Assembly (NCBI GenBank): GCA_022782305.1
Contig: JALFPC010000039.1
Span: 1 to 50,157, forward strand
Length of the DNA stretch: 50,157 nucleotides
From: Prevotella sp.
GTDB lineage: Bacteria; Bacteroidota; Bacteroidia; Bacteroidales; Bacteroidaceae
Direction of reading: 5' to 3'
Within the stretch, counting starts at the first letter, position 1, and every line of letters begins with the position of its first letter. The notes under the pieces were generated by a model. It saw nothing but the letters and a program-made list of their open reading frames with translations, was not told the DNA's origin and did not search any database. Made by a program: the position numbers and the translations under genes. Of this stretch, positions 17,102-27,203 are shown piece after piece.

Positions 17102-18643
17102 ATGAATAAAGCATTTGACAATTACGAAATCTGGTTTGTGACAGGTGCACAGCTCCTATACGGAGGCGAAACAGTAAAAATCGTTGACGGCCACTCTAAG
17201 GAGATGGTTGATGGACTCAACAATAGTGGCATCATACCTGTAAAGATTATATACAAGGGTACAGCCAACTCTTCTTCTGAGGTGGAAGCTATCATGAAGG
17301 CATCCAACAACGACGAAAGATGCGTGGGTATCATCACATGGATGCACACCTTCTCGCCTGCCAAGATGTGGATAAAGGGTCTACAGGCATTGAAAAAACC
17401 TCTGCTCCATTTCCACACACAATACAATGCTGAGATTCCATGGGATAGCATAGACATGGACTTCATGAACCTCAATCAGTCTGCTCATGGTGACATTGAG
17501 TTCGGCCATATATGTAGCCGTATGCGTGTGGCTCGCAAGGTGGTGGTTGGCTATTGGAAGAGTAAGGAGGCACAAAAGAAGATTGCCGTGTGGGCTCGCG
17601 TGGCAACAGCCGTGGCTGATGCACACAACGTTCGCTGCCTTATGTTTGGAATGAACATGAACAATGTGGCTGTGACTGATGGCGACCGCGTAGAGTTTGA
17701 GCAACGTATGGGGTATCATGTTGATTATTATCCAGTTTCCAACCTCATGGAATATTGGAAGAAGGTTACCGACAAGGAGGCTGACGACCTTGTGGAGGAA
17801 TACAAGAAAGCCTACACTATCAAGATAGACGAGACAGGAGAAGAGATATACTGGAAGGAAGTGAGAAATGCCGCTAAGGCAGAAATAGCAATACGCCGAG
17901 TACTCAAGGATGAGGGCGCCACTGCATTCACCACCAATTTTGATGACCTGGGAGAGGCAGATATTACCGACCCCAACTTCATCGGTTTCGACCAAATTCC
18001 TGGTCTTGCCTCACAGCGTCTCATGGCCGAGGGCATAGGATTCGGTGCAGAAGGTGACTGGAAGACAGCATGCCTCTGCCGCACTCTCTGGGTCATGAAT
18101 CAAGGCATGGAAAAGGGTTGCTCGTTCCTCGAGGATTACACTCTCAACTTCGCTGACGACTGCACATCAAGCCTTCAGAGCCACATGCTCGAGGTATGCC
18201 CACTCATTGCAGTAGACAAACCAACACTTGAGGTCCACTTCCTCGGCATCGGCATACGCAAGCAGCCCACAGCACGACTTGTGTTCACATCCAAAACTGG
18301 CATGGGCATCAAGGCAACAATCGTTGACCTCGGCAATAGGTTCCGTCTAATCACCAGCGAGGTTATGTGCATAGAACCAAAGCCTATGCCAAAGTTGCCA
18401 GTGGCTTCTGCTCTCTGGGTACCACAGCCAACCTTCGAAATAGGTGCAGGAGCATGGATACTAGCAGGTGGAACACACCACAGCGCATTCTCATACGATA
18501 TCACAGCTGAATACTGGGAGGACTTTGCAGAGATCATGGGCATCGAATTTATTAATATTGACAAAGATACAACAATCAGTAATTTCAAGACTCAACTGCG
18601 CAACAATGAGGTTTACTTCATGCTTAACAAGGCATTGAAATAA
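17102..18643 (+). CDS. araA: L-arabinose isomerase
   Basis: A 513-residue AraA. The N-terminus EIWFVTGAQLLYG, WMHTFSPAKMWI, HFHTQYNAEIPWD, GFGAEGDWKTA and CLCRTLWVM, plus the C-terminal GGTHHSAFSYD containing a metal-binding histidine, are all family hallmarks. The enzyme uses manganese and interconverts L-arabinose and L-ribulose in the cytoplasm. The family is usually about 500 residues, so the gene is complete. Its last codons and stop are part of a short direct duplication (19 bases at 18631-18649, repeated at 18674-18692), which shows the 3' end was locally copied. The order araD-araA-araB differs from the enteric araBAD. Confidence 0.97.
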   Translation: MNKAFDNYEIWFVTGAQLLYGGETVKIVDGHSKEMVDGLNNSGIIPVKIIYKGTANSSSEVEAIMKASNNDERCVGIITWMHTFSPAKMWIKGLQALKKPLLHFHTQYNAEIPWDSIDMDFMNLNQSAHGDIEFGHICSRMRVARKVVVGYWKSKEAQKKIAVWARVATAVADAHNVRCLMFGMNMNNVAVTDGDRVEFEQRMGYHVDYYPVSNLMEYWKKVTDKEADDLVEEYKKAYTIKIDETGEEIYWKEVRNAAKAEIAIRRVLKDEGATAFTTNFDDLGEADITDPNFIGFDQIPGLASQRLMAEGIGFGAEGDWKTACLCRTLWVMNQGMEKGCSFLEDYTLNFADDCTSSLQSHMLEVCPLIAVDKPTLEVHFLGIGIRKQPTARLVFTSKTGMGIKATIVDLGNRFRLITSEVMCIEPKPMPKLPVASALWVPQPTFEIGAGAWILAGGTHHSAFSYDITAEYWEDFAEIMGIEFINIDKDTTISNFKTQLRNNEVYFMLNKALK

Positions 18644-18692
18644 TAGATAAATCTACGCTAGTGATTAAGAAACGGCATTGAAATAATAGATA
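18631..18692 (+). repeat. Direct duplication of the araA 3' end
   Basis: A 19-base sequence beginning GGCATTGAAATAATAG occurs at 18631-18649, where it covers the last araA codons and the stop, and again at 18674-18692, just before the next gene. Copies are 43 bases apart and identical. Confidence 0.85.
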
Positions 18693-18698
18693 CAAAGA

Positions 18699-20303
18699 AT
18701 GATTGCAACTATTATGGACGCAAAGAAAACAATACAAGAGGGTAAGGCCATTCTCGGTATCGAGTTTGGCTCTACCCGCATCAAGGCAGTGCTTATCGAT
18801 ACCGACAACAAACCGATAGCACAGGGTAGCCACGAATGGGAGAACCAGTTGGTAGACGGATTATGGACATACAGCATTGAAGCCATCTGGCACGGGTTGC
18901 AGGACTGCTATGCTGACCTGCGAGCCAATGTGAAGGCACAATATGACACAGAGATAGAGCACCTCGCATCCGTAGGCATAAGTGCCATGATGCATGGCTA
19001 TATGGCCTTCAATAACAAAGAGGAGATACTAGTGCCCTTCCGCACATGGAGAAACACCAATACCGCCAAGGCTGCAGCCGAACTATCTAAACTATTCGTG
19101 TATAATATCCCACTCCGCTGGAGTATCAGCCATATCTATCAGGCTATACTCAACGGCGAAGAGCATGTGAAAGATATCACCTTCTTCACCACACTTGCAG
19201 GATATATACACTGGCAGCTCACGGGCGAAAAAGTGCTTGGCATAGGCGATGCTTCGGGCATGCTGCCTATAGACCCCAAAACCAAGAACTATTCGGCTGA
19301 AATGATAGCCAAGTTCGACTCTCTAGTAAAACCATACGGTTTTGAATGGAATCTTGGCGACATACTGCCCAAGGTGCTGCTGTCTGGACAGAATGCAGGC
19401 ACTCTGACACCTGAAGGTGCTGCCCGCCTCGACATCTCTGGGCATCTACATAGCGGTTGCCCCCTATGCCCACCCGAAGGCGACGCAGGTACGGGCATGG
19501 TGGCCACCAATGCAGTAAAACAACGCACAGGCAACGTATCGGCAGGCACTTCATCATTCTCTATGATCGTGCTGGAGAAAGATCTTTCACAACCCTACGA
19601 GATGATAGACATGGTGACTACTCCCGACGGAAGCTTGGTGGCAATGGTACATTGCAACAACTGTACCTCAGACCTAAACGCATGGGTGTCGCTATTTAAG
19701 GAATATCAGCAACTGCTCGGTGTGCCCGTGGACATAAATGAGTTATACGGAAAATTGTATAATATTGCACTTGAGGGAGATGCAGACTGCGGCGGACTGC
19801 TTGCTTATAACTATATTTCAGGCGAACCAGTAACTGGATTAGCAGAGGGGCGCCCACTCTTTGTGCGTTCTGCAAATGATAAGTTCAACCTCGCTAATTT
19901 CATGCGCGCCAACCTCTATGCTTCTGTAGGAGTACTGAAAATTGGTAACGATATACTCTTCAATGATGAGCACGTAAAAGTGGATCGCATCACCGGTCAC
20001 GGCGGACTTTTCAAAACCAAGGGTGTGGGTCAGCGTATTCTGGCTGCGGCCATCAATTCACCAATTTCAGTGATGGAAACGGCAGGCGAAGGTGGTGCAT
20101 GGGGTATTGCCTTGCTTGCTTCATACGCCGTAAATGGTGAAGAGGGTGAGAGCCTCGCCAACTATCTTGACAGCAAGGTGTTTGCAGGAGATGCTGGCGT
20201 GGAAATCAAGCCTACTCCCGAGGACGTAGAAGGATTTAACAAGTATATAGAGAACTATAAGCGCGGACTCAAAATAGAGGAGGCTGCCACTCTATATAAA
20301 TAA
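18699..20303 (+). CDS. araB: FGGY-family kinase, L-ribulokinase
   Basis: A 534-residue FGGY kinase. The phosphate-1 motif [15 protein letters not shown] is at about residues 20-34, [11 protein letters not shown] in the sugar-binding domain, and the ATP-domain motifs [16 protein letters not shown] and [13 protein letters not shown] follow. It is not the classical enteric AraB in sequence; such genes are often annotated as xylulokinase. Its place between araA and the transketolase gene in an AraR-controlled set makes L-ribulose the probable substrate, giving L-ribulose 5-phosphate for AraD. ATG 18699 is used; ATG 18714 ([10 protein letters not shown]) is possible. The next gene starts 27 bases downstream. 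Confidence 0.88.
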   Translation: MIATIMDAKKTIQEGKAILGIEFGSTRIKAVLIDTDNKPIAQGSHEWENQLVDGLWTYSIEAIWHGLQDCYADLRANVKAQYDTEIEHLASVGISAMMHGYMAFNNKEEILVPFRTWRNTNTAKAAAELSKLFVYNIPLRWSISHIYQAILNGEEHVKDITFFTTLAGYIHWQLTGEKVLGIGDASGMLPIDPKTKNYSAEMIAKFDSLVKPYGFEWNLGDILPKVLLSGQNAGTLTPEGAARLDISGHLHSGCPLCPPEGDAGTGMVATNAVKQRTGNVSAGTSSFSMIVLEKDLSQPYEMIDMVTTPDGSLVAMVHCNNCTSDLNAWVSLFKEYQQLLGVPVDINELYGKLYNIALEGDADCGGLLAYNYISGEPVTGLAEGRPLFVRSANDKFNLANFMRANLYASVGVLKIGNDILFNDEHVKVDRITGHGGLFKTKGVGQRILAAAINSPISVMETAGEGGAWGIALLASYAVNGEEGESLANYLDSKVFAGDAGVEIKPTPEDVEGFNKYIENYKRGLKIEEAATLYK

Positions 20304-20330
20304 TATGTATGACCAACAAAATTATTTAGA

Positions 20331-21899
20331 ATGACAAAACAAATATTATCAGTCCTCTGTCTCTCGGTCGTAACCACGGTTGGCACGGCCAAAGAAGCAA
20401 AGGTAACTGTGAATGTAGATCAAGGCAAATATTCTATCCATAAGGAGATATACGGTCAGTTTGCTGAGCATCTCGGTTCATGCATCTATGGAGGTCTCTG
20501 GGTAGGAGAAAACTCACCCATACCCAATATCAATGGTTACCGTAAGGATGTGTTTGAGGCTCTCAAAGCCCTTCAGATACCTGTGTTGAGATGGCCAGGC
20601 GGATGCTTTGCAGATGAATATCACTGGATGGACGGAATTGGCCCCAAAGCAAGCAGACCAAAGATGCAAAACAACAACTGGGGCGGTACCATAGAAGATA
20701 ACTCCTTCGGAACCCATGAGTTTCTGAATCTATGCGAAATGCTCGGTTGCGAACCATACATAAGTGGCAATGTAGGCAGTGGCTCAGTGGAAGAAATGGC
20801 CAAGTGGGTGGAGTATATGACAAGCGATGGCGATACTCCTATGGCCAAACTTCGCCGCAAAAACGGACGCGACAAGGCATGGAAGGTTAAATTCTTTGGT
20901 GTAGGCAACGAGAGTTGGGGATGTGGCGGCAACATGCGACCAGAGTATTATGCCGACCTTTACAGACGTTATTCAACCTATTGCCGCAATTATGATGGCA
21001 ACCATCTCTACAAGATAGCATCGGGCGCCAGCGATTATGACTACAACTGGACCTCGGTGCTGATGAATAATGTGGGCCATCGCATGAATGGCGTTTCGCT
21101 GCATTACTACACCGTGACGGGATGGACAGGCAGCAAGGGTTCGGCCACCAAGTTCACCGACGATGATTTCCTGTGGACTATGGGCAAATGCCTTGGTATA
21201 GAGGATGTCATCAAGCGACACGCAGCTATCATGGACAAGAAAGACCCCAAGAAGGAGATAGGATTGATGGTTGACGAATGGGGCACATGGTGGGATGAGG
21301 AGCCAGGCACAGTGCGTGGTCACCTATATCAGCAGAACTCCATGCGCGACGCTTTTGTTGCCGCCCTCTCGCTTAATGTCTTTCACCGCCATACCGACCG
21401 TGTGCGCATGGCCAACATCGCACAGGTGGTAAACGTGTTGCAATCTATGATTCTAACTGACCAAGTGGGCACGGGCCACATGGTGCTCACCCCCACCTAT
21501 CATGTCTTTGAGATGTATAAACCATTTCAGGGTGCCACCTATCTGCCTATGGAGATAAGCCAAGACAGCATCACTGTACGTGGCGACAATCATGCCAAGG
21601 AGGGTCGCCGCATTCCTGTGGTAAACACATCAGCCGCCAAGGCAAAAGACGGATCAATAGTGATGTCGCTGGCCAATATCAGTCTCGACCAAGAGCAAGA
21701 GATGACCATATCGCTAAATGGTTTCAATGCCAAGACAGTGAGCGGTCGCATACTCACATGCAAGTCGGTGGCAGATTATAATGACTTTCAGAATCCCAAT
21801 CGCGTAAGTCCTATTGAATTCAAGGGTACCAAGGTGAAGAAGGGCGTGGTCAGCGTAAAAATTCCTGCCAAATCTATAGTAGTAATCAATATAAGATAG
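20331..21899 (+). CDS. Secreted alpha-L-arabinofuranosidase, GH51
   Basis: A 522-residue glycoside hydrolase with a short type I signal peptide (first ~20 residues, ending VGTA). The GH51 (beta/alpha)8 barrel shows LRWPGGCFADEYHW, the acid/base in GVGNESW (E194) and the nucleophile in LMVDEWGTWW (E316); a C-terminal beta-sandwich ends the protein. It removes terminal arabinofuranose from arabino-oligosaccharides, probably in the periplasm, feeding the symporter and Ara enzymes. It is embedded in the operon between araB and the transketolase gene. A second, much larger GH51 with a different architecture is encoded at 24586-27180 on the other strand. Confidence 0.94.
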   Translation: MTKQILSVLCLSVVTTVGTAKEAKVTVNVDQGKYSIHKEIYGQFAEHLGSCIYGGLWVGENSPIPNINGYRKDVFEALKALQIPVLRWPGGCFADEYHWMDGIGPKASRPKMQNNNWGGTIEDNSFGTHEFLNLCEMLGCEPYISGNVGSGSVEEMAKWVEYMTSDGDTPMAKLRRKNGRDKAWKVKFFGVGNESWGCGGNMRPEYYADLYRRYSTYCRNYDGNHLYKIASGASDYDYNWTSVLMNNVGHRMNGVSLHYYTVTGWTGSKGSATKFTDDDFLWTMGKCLGIEDVIKRHAAIMDKKDPKKEIGLMVDEWGTWWDEEPGTVRGHLYQQNSMRDAFVAALSLNVFHRHTDRVRMANIAQVVNVLQSMILTDQVGTGHMVLTPTYHVFEMYKPFQGATYLPMEISQDSITVRGDNHAKEGRRIPVVNTSAAKAKDGSIVMSLANISLDQEQEMTISLNGFNAKTVSGRILTCKSVADYNDFQNPNRVSPIEFKGTKVKKGVVSVKIPAKSIVVINIR

Positions 21900-21965
21900 A
21901 TCTACGGTCAATAATGTTCAAATAAGTCACCCAAATAGATAATTACAATATAAAACTCAATTAAT

Positions 21966-23978
21966 ATGAACGACAAGAAATTAATGAACAGAGCAGCCGA
22001 TAATATCCGCATTCTGGCTGCATCAATGGTAGAGAAAGCCAACTCTGGTCACCCTGGTGGTGCCATGGGTGGTAGCGATTTTATCAATGTGCTATTCTCA
22101 GAATATCTCGTTTATGATCCCGAGGATGCAAACTGGAGTGGTCGCGACCGTTTCTATCTCGATCCCGGTCACATGTCGCCAATGCTCTATTCGGCTTTGG
22201 CCTTGCAGGGTAAATTTACACTGGATGAACTCAAGGAGTTCCGTCAGTGGGGATCTCCTACTCCTGGACATCCCGAACGCGACCTTAATCGTGGTATTGA
22301 AAACACATCTGGTCCATTGGGGCAGGGTCACACCTTTGCTGCTGGTGCTGCCGTAGCAGAGAAATTCCTCGAGGCTCGCTTGGGAAAGACAGTGATGCAG
22401 CACAAGATATATGCTTATATCTCTGATGGCGGTATTGAAGAAGAGATTTCACAGGGCACAGGACGTATTGCCGGTACCTTAGGTCTCAACAACCTTATCA
22501 TGTTCTACGACTCTAACGACATACAGCTCTCTACAGAGTGTGGCGTGGTAATGAAAGAAGACACAGCTGCCAAATACCAGTCATGGGGATGGAATGTGAT
22601 CACCTGCAATGGCAACGATCCTGACTCTATCCGTCAGGCCCTAGATGCTGCCCTTAAGGAAGAGCACCGCCCCACACTCATCATCGGAAAGACTGTGATG
22701 GGCAAGGGAGCCCTGCGCGCCGATGGTACAAGTTATGAGGCTTGCATCAACACCCACGGAGCACCTCTTGGCGGCGATGCCTATATCAACACTATCAAGA
22801 ACCTCGGTGGCAATCCCGAGAACCCATTCGTTATCTTCCCCGAGGTGGCTAAACTCTATGCTGACCGCCGTGAGCAACTCAAGGATATTGTTGCTGCACG
22901 CAGAGCCGAAGAGGCTGCTTGGGCTAAAGCCAATCCGGAAAAGGCTGCACAACTCAAGGAGTGGTTTAGCGGCAATGCTCCAAAGGTTGATTGGAGCGTT
23001 TGCGTGCAGAAGGAAGGCAGTGCTACACGTGCCGCCAGCGCTGCATGTCTAGGTGTGCTGGCCGAACAGGTACCCAACATGATATGCGCCTCTGCTGACC
23101 TTTCCAATTCCGACAAGACAGACGGATTCCTCAAGAAGACACGTTCACTCCTGGCAGACGATTTTGGTGGAGCATTCTTCCAAGCAGGTGTAGCCGAGTT
23201 AACAATGGCTTGCATGTGCATAGGCATGTATCTACACGGAGGTGTAATACCCGCTTGCGGCACCTTCTTTGTGTTCTCTGATTATATGAAACCTGCCGCA
23301 CGCATGGCTGCCCTGATGGAAGTGCCAATCAAGTTTATTTGGACTCACGACGCATTCCGTGTTGGAGAAGATGGTCCTACCCATGAACCAGTGGAGCAGG
23401 AGGCACAGATACGTCTGATGGAGAAACTCAAAAATCACCACGGCAAAGACTCTATCCGCGTGTTCCGTCCTGCTGATGCCGACGAGACCACCGTATGTTG
23501 GGCTATGGCAATGGAAAATATGGACACTCCCACAGCCCTCATCTTCTCTCGCCAAAACATAGCCAAGTTGCCCGCTGGTACTGATTATGAGCAGGCACGT
23601 AAGGGTGCCTATATCGTGGCAGGTAGCGATGACGATTTCGATGTCATCCTCTTGGCTAGTGGTTCAGAGGTTTCCACCCTCGTGTCAGGAGCTGAATTGC
23701 TCAAGAAAGACGGTGTAAAGGTGCGCATCGTGAGTGTGCCATCAGAAGGATTGTTCCGCAGTCAGAGTAAGGAATATCAGGAGAGCATCCTGCCTGTAGG
23801 TAGCAAAATATTTGGTATGACAGCAGGTCTTCCCGTCACACTTGAGGGACTAGTAGGTGCCAATGGCAAGGTGTGGGGCATGCCAAGTTTCGGTTTTTCT
23901 GCTCCTTATAAGGTGCTCGACGAGAAACTCGGATATACGGGTAAGAACGTATACGAGCAGGTAAAGGCAATGCTTTAA
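21966..23978 (+). CDS. tkt: Transketolase
   Basis: A 670-residue thiamine-diphosphate enzyme of normal length. The N-terminal half contains ANSGHPGGAMGGSDF, DPGHMSPMLYS, the substrate-site GSPTPGHPE and the cofactor segment SDGGIEEEISQGTGRIAG; the GDG of enteric enzymes reads SDG here. The central domain has ACGTFFVFSDYMKPAARMAAL and THDAFRVGEDGPTHEP. It moves two-carbon units among pentose and hexose phosphates, so it takes the D-xylulose 5-phosphate made by AraD into central metabolism. Inclusion in the arabinose operon together with rpiB suggests the pathway is expanded on induction. Confidence 0.97.
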   Translation: MNDKKLMNRAADNIRILAASMVEKANSGHPGGAMGGSDFINVLFSEYLVYDPEDANWSGRDRFYLDPGHMSPMLYSALALQGKFTLDELKEFRQWGSPTPGHPERDLNRGIENTSGPLGQGHTFAAGAAVAEKFLEARLGKTVMQHKIYAYISDGGIEEEISQGTGRIAGTLGLNNLIMFYDSNDIQLSTECGVVMKEDTAAKYQSWGWNVITCNGNDPDSIRQALDAALKEEHRPTLIIGKTVMGKGALRADGTSYEACINTHGAPLGGDAYINTIKNLGGNPENPFVIFPEVAKLYADRREQLKDIVAARRAEEAAWAKANPEKAAQLKEWFSGNAPKVDWSVCVQKEGSATRAASAACLGVLAEQVPNMICASADLSNSDKTDGFLKKTRSLLADDFGGAFFQAGVAELTMACMCIGMYLHGGVIPACGTFFVFSDYMKPAARMAALMEVPIKFIWTHDAFRVGEDGPTHEPVEQEAQIRLMEKLKNHHGKDSIRVFRPADADETTVCWAMAMENMDTPTALIFSRQNIAKLPAGTDYEQARKGAYIVAGSDDDFDVILLASGSEVSTLVSGAELLKKDGVKVRIVSVPSEGLFRSQSKEYQESILPVGSKIFGMTAGLPVTLEGLVGANGKVWGMPSFGFSAPYKVLDEKLGYTGKNVYEQVKAML

Positions 23979-24001
23979 TCATTCAATCAAACTATTCAGA
24001 T

Positions 24002-24442
24002 ATGGAAGTAAAGACAGTTGGCATAGCCTGCGATCATGCAGGATTTGCACTTAAGAAGTTTGTTCTTCAGTATCTTGAGGAGCATGGATATGCTTACAAG
24101 GACTATGGCACTTATAGTGACATGAGTTGCGACTATCCCGATTTCGGTCATGCTTTGGCCGAAGGTATAGAGAGCGGCGAGGTATATCCTGGTATCGGCA
24201 TTTGCGGTAGTGGCGAGGGCATCAGCATCACACTCAACAAACATCAAGGTGTGCGTGCAGGTTTGGCATGGATTCCAGAGATTGCACATCTCATTCGCCA
24301 GCACAATGATGCCAATGTATTGGTATTGCCAGGTCGTTTCATTGACAATACCACCGCAGCCAAAATTATGGATGAGTTCTTCAAAACCACCTTTGAAGGC
24401 GGTCGCCATCAGCGCCGTGTGGAGAAGATTGCAGTGAAATAA
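24002..24442 (+). CDS. rpiB: Ribose-5-phosphate isomerase B
   Basis: A 146-residue RpiB/LacAB-family protein. ACDHAGFALKKF at the N-terminus, the active-site cysteine in GIGICGSGEGISI (residues ~65-77) and NDANVLVLPGRF are diagnostic. It interconverts ribose 5-phosphate and ribulose 5-phosphate, supplying the second substrate for transketolase. It begins 23 bases after the transketolase stop and is the last gene of the arabinose transcript; a small 7-bp hairpin (24443-24462) follows directly after the stop, then a strong terminator at 24499-24538. Confidence 0.95.
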   Translation: MEVKTVGIACDHAGFALKKFVLQYLEEHGYAYKDYGTYSDMSCDYPDFGHALAEGIESGEVYPGIGICGSGEGISITLNKHQGVRAGLAWIPEIAHLIRQHNDANVLVLPGRFIDNTTAAKIMDEFFKTTFEGGRHQRRVEKIAVK

Positions 24443-24498
24443 CCTTTCACTCCATTGAAAGGCTAAAGTCGAACAGAGACCAAGGTCTGATAAAAATT

Positions 24499-24538
24499 AT
24501 GCAGCTGAACTGGAATAATCTTCTTTGTTCAGCTGCAT
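24499..24538. terminator. Bidirectional terminator between rpiB and the GH51 gene
   Basis: ATGCAGCTGAAC and GTTCAGCTGCAT form a perfect 12-bp stem with a 16-base loop. A-rich sequence precedes it and TTTTATTATA follows, so it can end both converging transcripts. Confidence 0.85.
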
Positions 24539-24585
24539 TTTATTATATACCTATCGTCAATGATAGAAGTTGCTTCCTCAAGTTG

Positions 24586-27180
24586 TCATAATTGCAATAC
24601 AACAAAAGAATAGCAAGGCAAAATGAGTTTGTCTCCCTTGCTGAGCTTACCCTTGAGTGGTGTAACCTTTGTATCGCCAGGATTACCCTTGAATCCTTCA
24701 TAGCGTGCATAGTTGGCTATATCGAAACCTATGGCATTGATATCTACTTCAAGATCCACTGGCAGGATATTGGCAATCTTCAGATAACGCTGGCCAGTCT
24801 TGCTGTCGAGCACTGTGCTCACAGCCACCCTGTGCTTCCATTCTTTTGCAGCATCTACAGTGGTGTTAAGATATTTATTGCCCGTGTAGGTGCCAAAGAG
24901 GCGCTGAGTTTCATAACTTGGAGTTTTGCGCAGACCTGTATTGGAGAAATAGATCATGTTTGGATTCCAATTGCTGTTGGTGGTCTTACAAAGTAATGGA
25001 GCGTAAGAAGTCATAACCACAACATCTGCATTGCGCTCAATGCCGCAGAGATAGGCAGCCTCAGCCAATGCACAGTCAAGATTGCCACTGCGTGAGCGTG
25101 CTGCATACTCGCCAAGATACACCTTGGGCGCACTGCGGTCATAGCGGTTGTAATAGCACTGGTTGTTCAAGAACCATCCCACACTCTCGTAGTAATGCTC
25201 GTCTACCATATCAATGATATTTCGGTTGGCATTGGCAAACTTCCATCCTTCTATATAGTCTGACGAAGGTGAATGGAATGGTCCAACGGTACCACAGATG
25301 ATGATGTCTGGATATTTGGCCTTAATGGCCTCGCATATCATCTTGCATCTTTCTTCGAATACCGTAGAGATGATATCCTCATTGCCAATACCTATATATT
25401 TGAGGTTGAAGGGAGCAGGATGACCAGCATCCGCCCTCATCTTTGCCCACTTACTGGTGGCGGGATCGCCATTGGCCCATTCAATGAGTGCCAATATTTC
25501 TTCAATATATGCAGGCATATCCACGAGGCTTATGCCACCCTGCTGACCGCCATATCCATCCTTGTTGGGAGCGGAATTCTGGCAAGGCACACCTGCTGCG
25601 AGCACTGGCAGTGGTTCGGCGTTTATGTCCTCGCAGAATTGAAAATACTCATAAAAACCCAGTCCTCGTGTTTGATGATAATGCCAGATATTACTGTCTG
25701 GCTTGCGCTCATGGAGAGGTCCCACTGTATGTTGCCAATGATATATATTATCTATGCCCTGTCCATGGCTCATGCATCCACCAGGAAATCGGATGAACTT
25801 GGGATGGAGGTCGGCAATGGCCTGTGCCAGATCTCGGCGGAGTCCATTTTTCCTGCCGTTGAAGGTGTCTTGCGGAAAGAGACTCACCATATCTATCTGT
25901 ACCTCCTCATTTCCAGCAAAGGCGAGTTGGAGTTGAGCATTGTCGGCATTGTCGGTTGCAGTTATAACTGTCTCAATCTTTATCCATTTCTGGTTGGCAT
26001 CTGCCTTGATACGAATGTCGGCAGACCCTATTACCTTGCCATTAGCCATTAGGGCCACACGGCAGTTCTTCTTCTTTGCAGTTCCCATGTGAACATAGAA
26101 ACTGAAATCATACTTTGAACCACGTTTAATAGGCATGCCGCCCCACCCTTCATTTGTTAGGGTATCGGTGGAAACAATGGCGCTGTGCTTGTTATACTCT
26201 GACAGAGGGTTTTGTGTAGTAGTGCGTATGGTGCGTGAAGAGTGCCAAGCCGTGGTAGCATGCCACTCCCTTCGGTCAGCAGCAGAGTATTCAAAATCCC
26301 TATTCTGCACCATCTCAGCATAAAGGCCACCATCAGCTGCATAGCTGATATCCTCAAAGAACACACCGATGAGTTTGTCGCTAATATCCTTTTGTTTCTT
26401 ACTATCGATGGTCACTGTAACCCGTGCTGGTCCGCCATTTAGCATGTCGGAAAAGCGCATGTCGTTTGCAAGGGTTTCATTGTTCTTAACATTATTTTCT
26501 GCCATGAGAGCAAAATGTGCTACCACCCTCCTAACGGTTTGGCTATCCACTTCGATGAAATTGCCAACAGCGACATTGCCATTAACTAAAGCAGTATCTC
26601 GGCGTGAGGCAACGTCATTATATCTTCCTTCAGGCACTATGCGGTCGGCAGAGAAATGACGAAATGCCTTGTCGGCAATAGTGCTCATAACCTGTCCCTC
26701 CTTTGTCTTGTACATAATGACATTGCTGCCATCAGTATCCTGGAAGACAATGGGTGACAGGCATCCTCGTCTAGTCATGCGAGGATAGTCTTGTGGACGC
26801 CATGTGACCATATCCTCGGAATAAGCCACCGCAAAGCAAGGAGCCGACTGATTTACCTCAAATACGCAGACATAGGCATTGCCTATCTTTGCAATATATG
26901 GAGAATACATATTTTTTTCGCTTCCCCATATTGAATAGTCTGACTGGAAGAGGCTGCCCAGGGTGTTCCATTGACCTTCAGCATCTTCCACTGCCACACG
27001 CATGCCTGCCTTCTTGTCATTGCAATACAGGAAGAGGCGAGGTGTCTTGGCCACGTCAACTATGGCTACTTCAGCTGTTTGTTTGGCTTTTTTGCGCTTT
27101 TTTCCAGCGCCAAAGGCAATGATAGGCACGAGTGCCATGAACACTGCCAATATTAAAAATCTTTCACGTTTAATAATCAT
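24586..27180 (-). CDS. Large GH51 arabinofuranosidase with an N-terminal propeller-like domain
   Basis: An 864-residue exported protein with a type I signal peptide (hydrophobic residues ~8-24). Residues ~45-170 contain propeller-like strands (RLFLYCNDKKAG, YSPYIAKIGNAYVC, CFAVAYSEDMVTW) resembling part of a GH43-type beta-propeller, too short for a full five-blade fold. A CBM-like sandwich (about 300-430) and the GH51 barrel follow: HPKFIRFPGGCMSHG, acid/base in GIGNED (E601) and nucleophile in VYLGEYAAR (E691). It should cleave arabinofuranosyl groups from larger polymers. ATG 27180 (MIIKRERF) is chosen over an upstream ATG at 27210 that overlaps the previous gene. Only 23 bases separate it from the M13 peptidase gene upstream. 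Confidence 0.88.
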   Translation of the reverse strand: MIIKRERFLILAVFMALVPIIAFGAGKKRKKAKQTAEVAIVDVAKTPRLFLYCNDKKAGMRVAVEDAEGQWNTLGSLFQSDYSIWGSEKNMYSPYIAKIGNAYVCVFEVNQSAPCFAVAYSEDMVTWRPQDYPRMTRRGCLSPIVFQDTDGSNVIMYKTKEGQVMSTIADKAFRHFSADRIVPEGRYNDVASRRDTALVNGNVAVGNFIEVDSQTVRRVVAHFALMAENNVKNNETLANDMRFSDMLNGGPARVTVTIDSKKQKDISDKLIGVFFEDISYAADGGLYAEMVQNRDFEYSAADRREWHATTAWHSSRTIRTTTQNPLSEYNKHSAIVSTDTLTNEGWGGMPIKRGSKYDFSFYVHMGTAKKKNCRVALMANGKVIGSADIRIKADANQKWIKIETVITATDNADNAQLQLAFAGNEEVQIDMVSLFPQDTFNGRKNGLRRDLAQAIADLHPKFIRFPGGCMSHGQGIDNIYHWQHTVGPLHERKPDSNIWHYHQTRGLGFYEYFQFCEDINAEPLPVLAAGVPCQNSAPNKDGYGGQQGGISLVDMPAYIEEILALIEWANGDPATSKWAKMRADAGHPAPFNLKYIGIGNEDIISTVFEERCKMICEAIKAKYPDIIICGTVGPFHSPSSDYIEGWKFANANRNIIDMVDEHYYESVGWFLNNQCYYNRYDRSAPKVYLGEYAARSRSGNLDCALAEAAYLCGIERNADVVVMTSYAPLLCKTTNSNWNPNMIYFSNTGLRKTPSYETQRLFGTYTGNKYLNTTVDAAKEWKHRVAVSTVLDSKTGQRYLKIANILPVDLEVDINAIGFDIANYARYEGFKGNPGDTKVTPLKGKLSKGDKLILPCYSFVVLQL

Positions 27181-27203
27181 AGATATTCGGTTTAGATGTA
27201 ATA

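Noticed and set aside
25273..26052. A 259-codon plus-strand open frame
   Set aside because: Antisense to the catalytic part of the GH51 gene, which has complete motifs; no start context or family resemblance.
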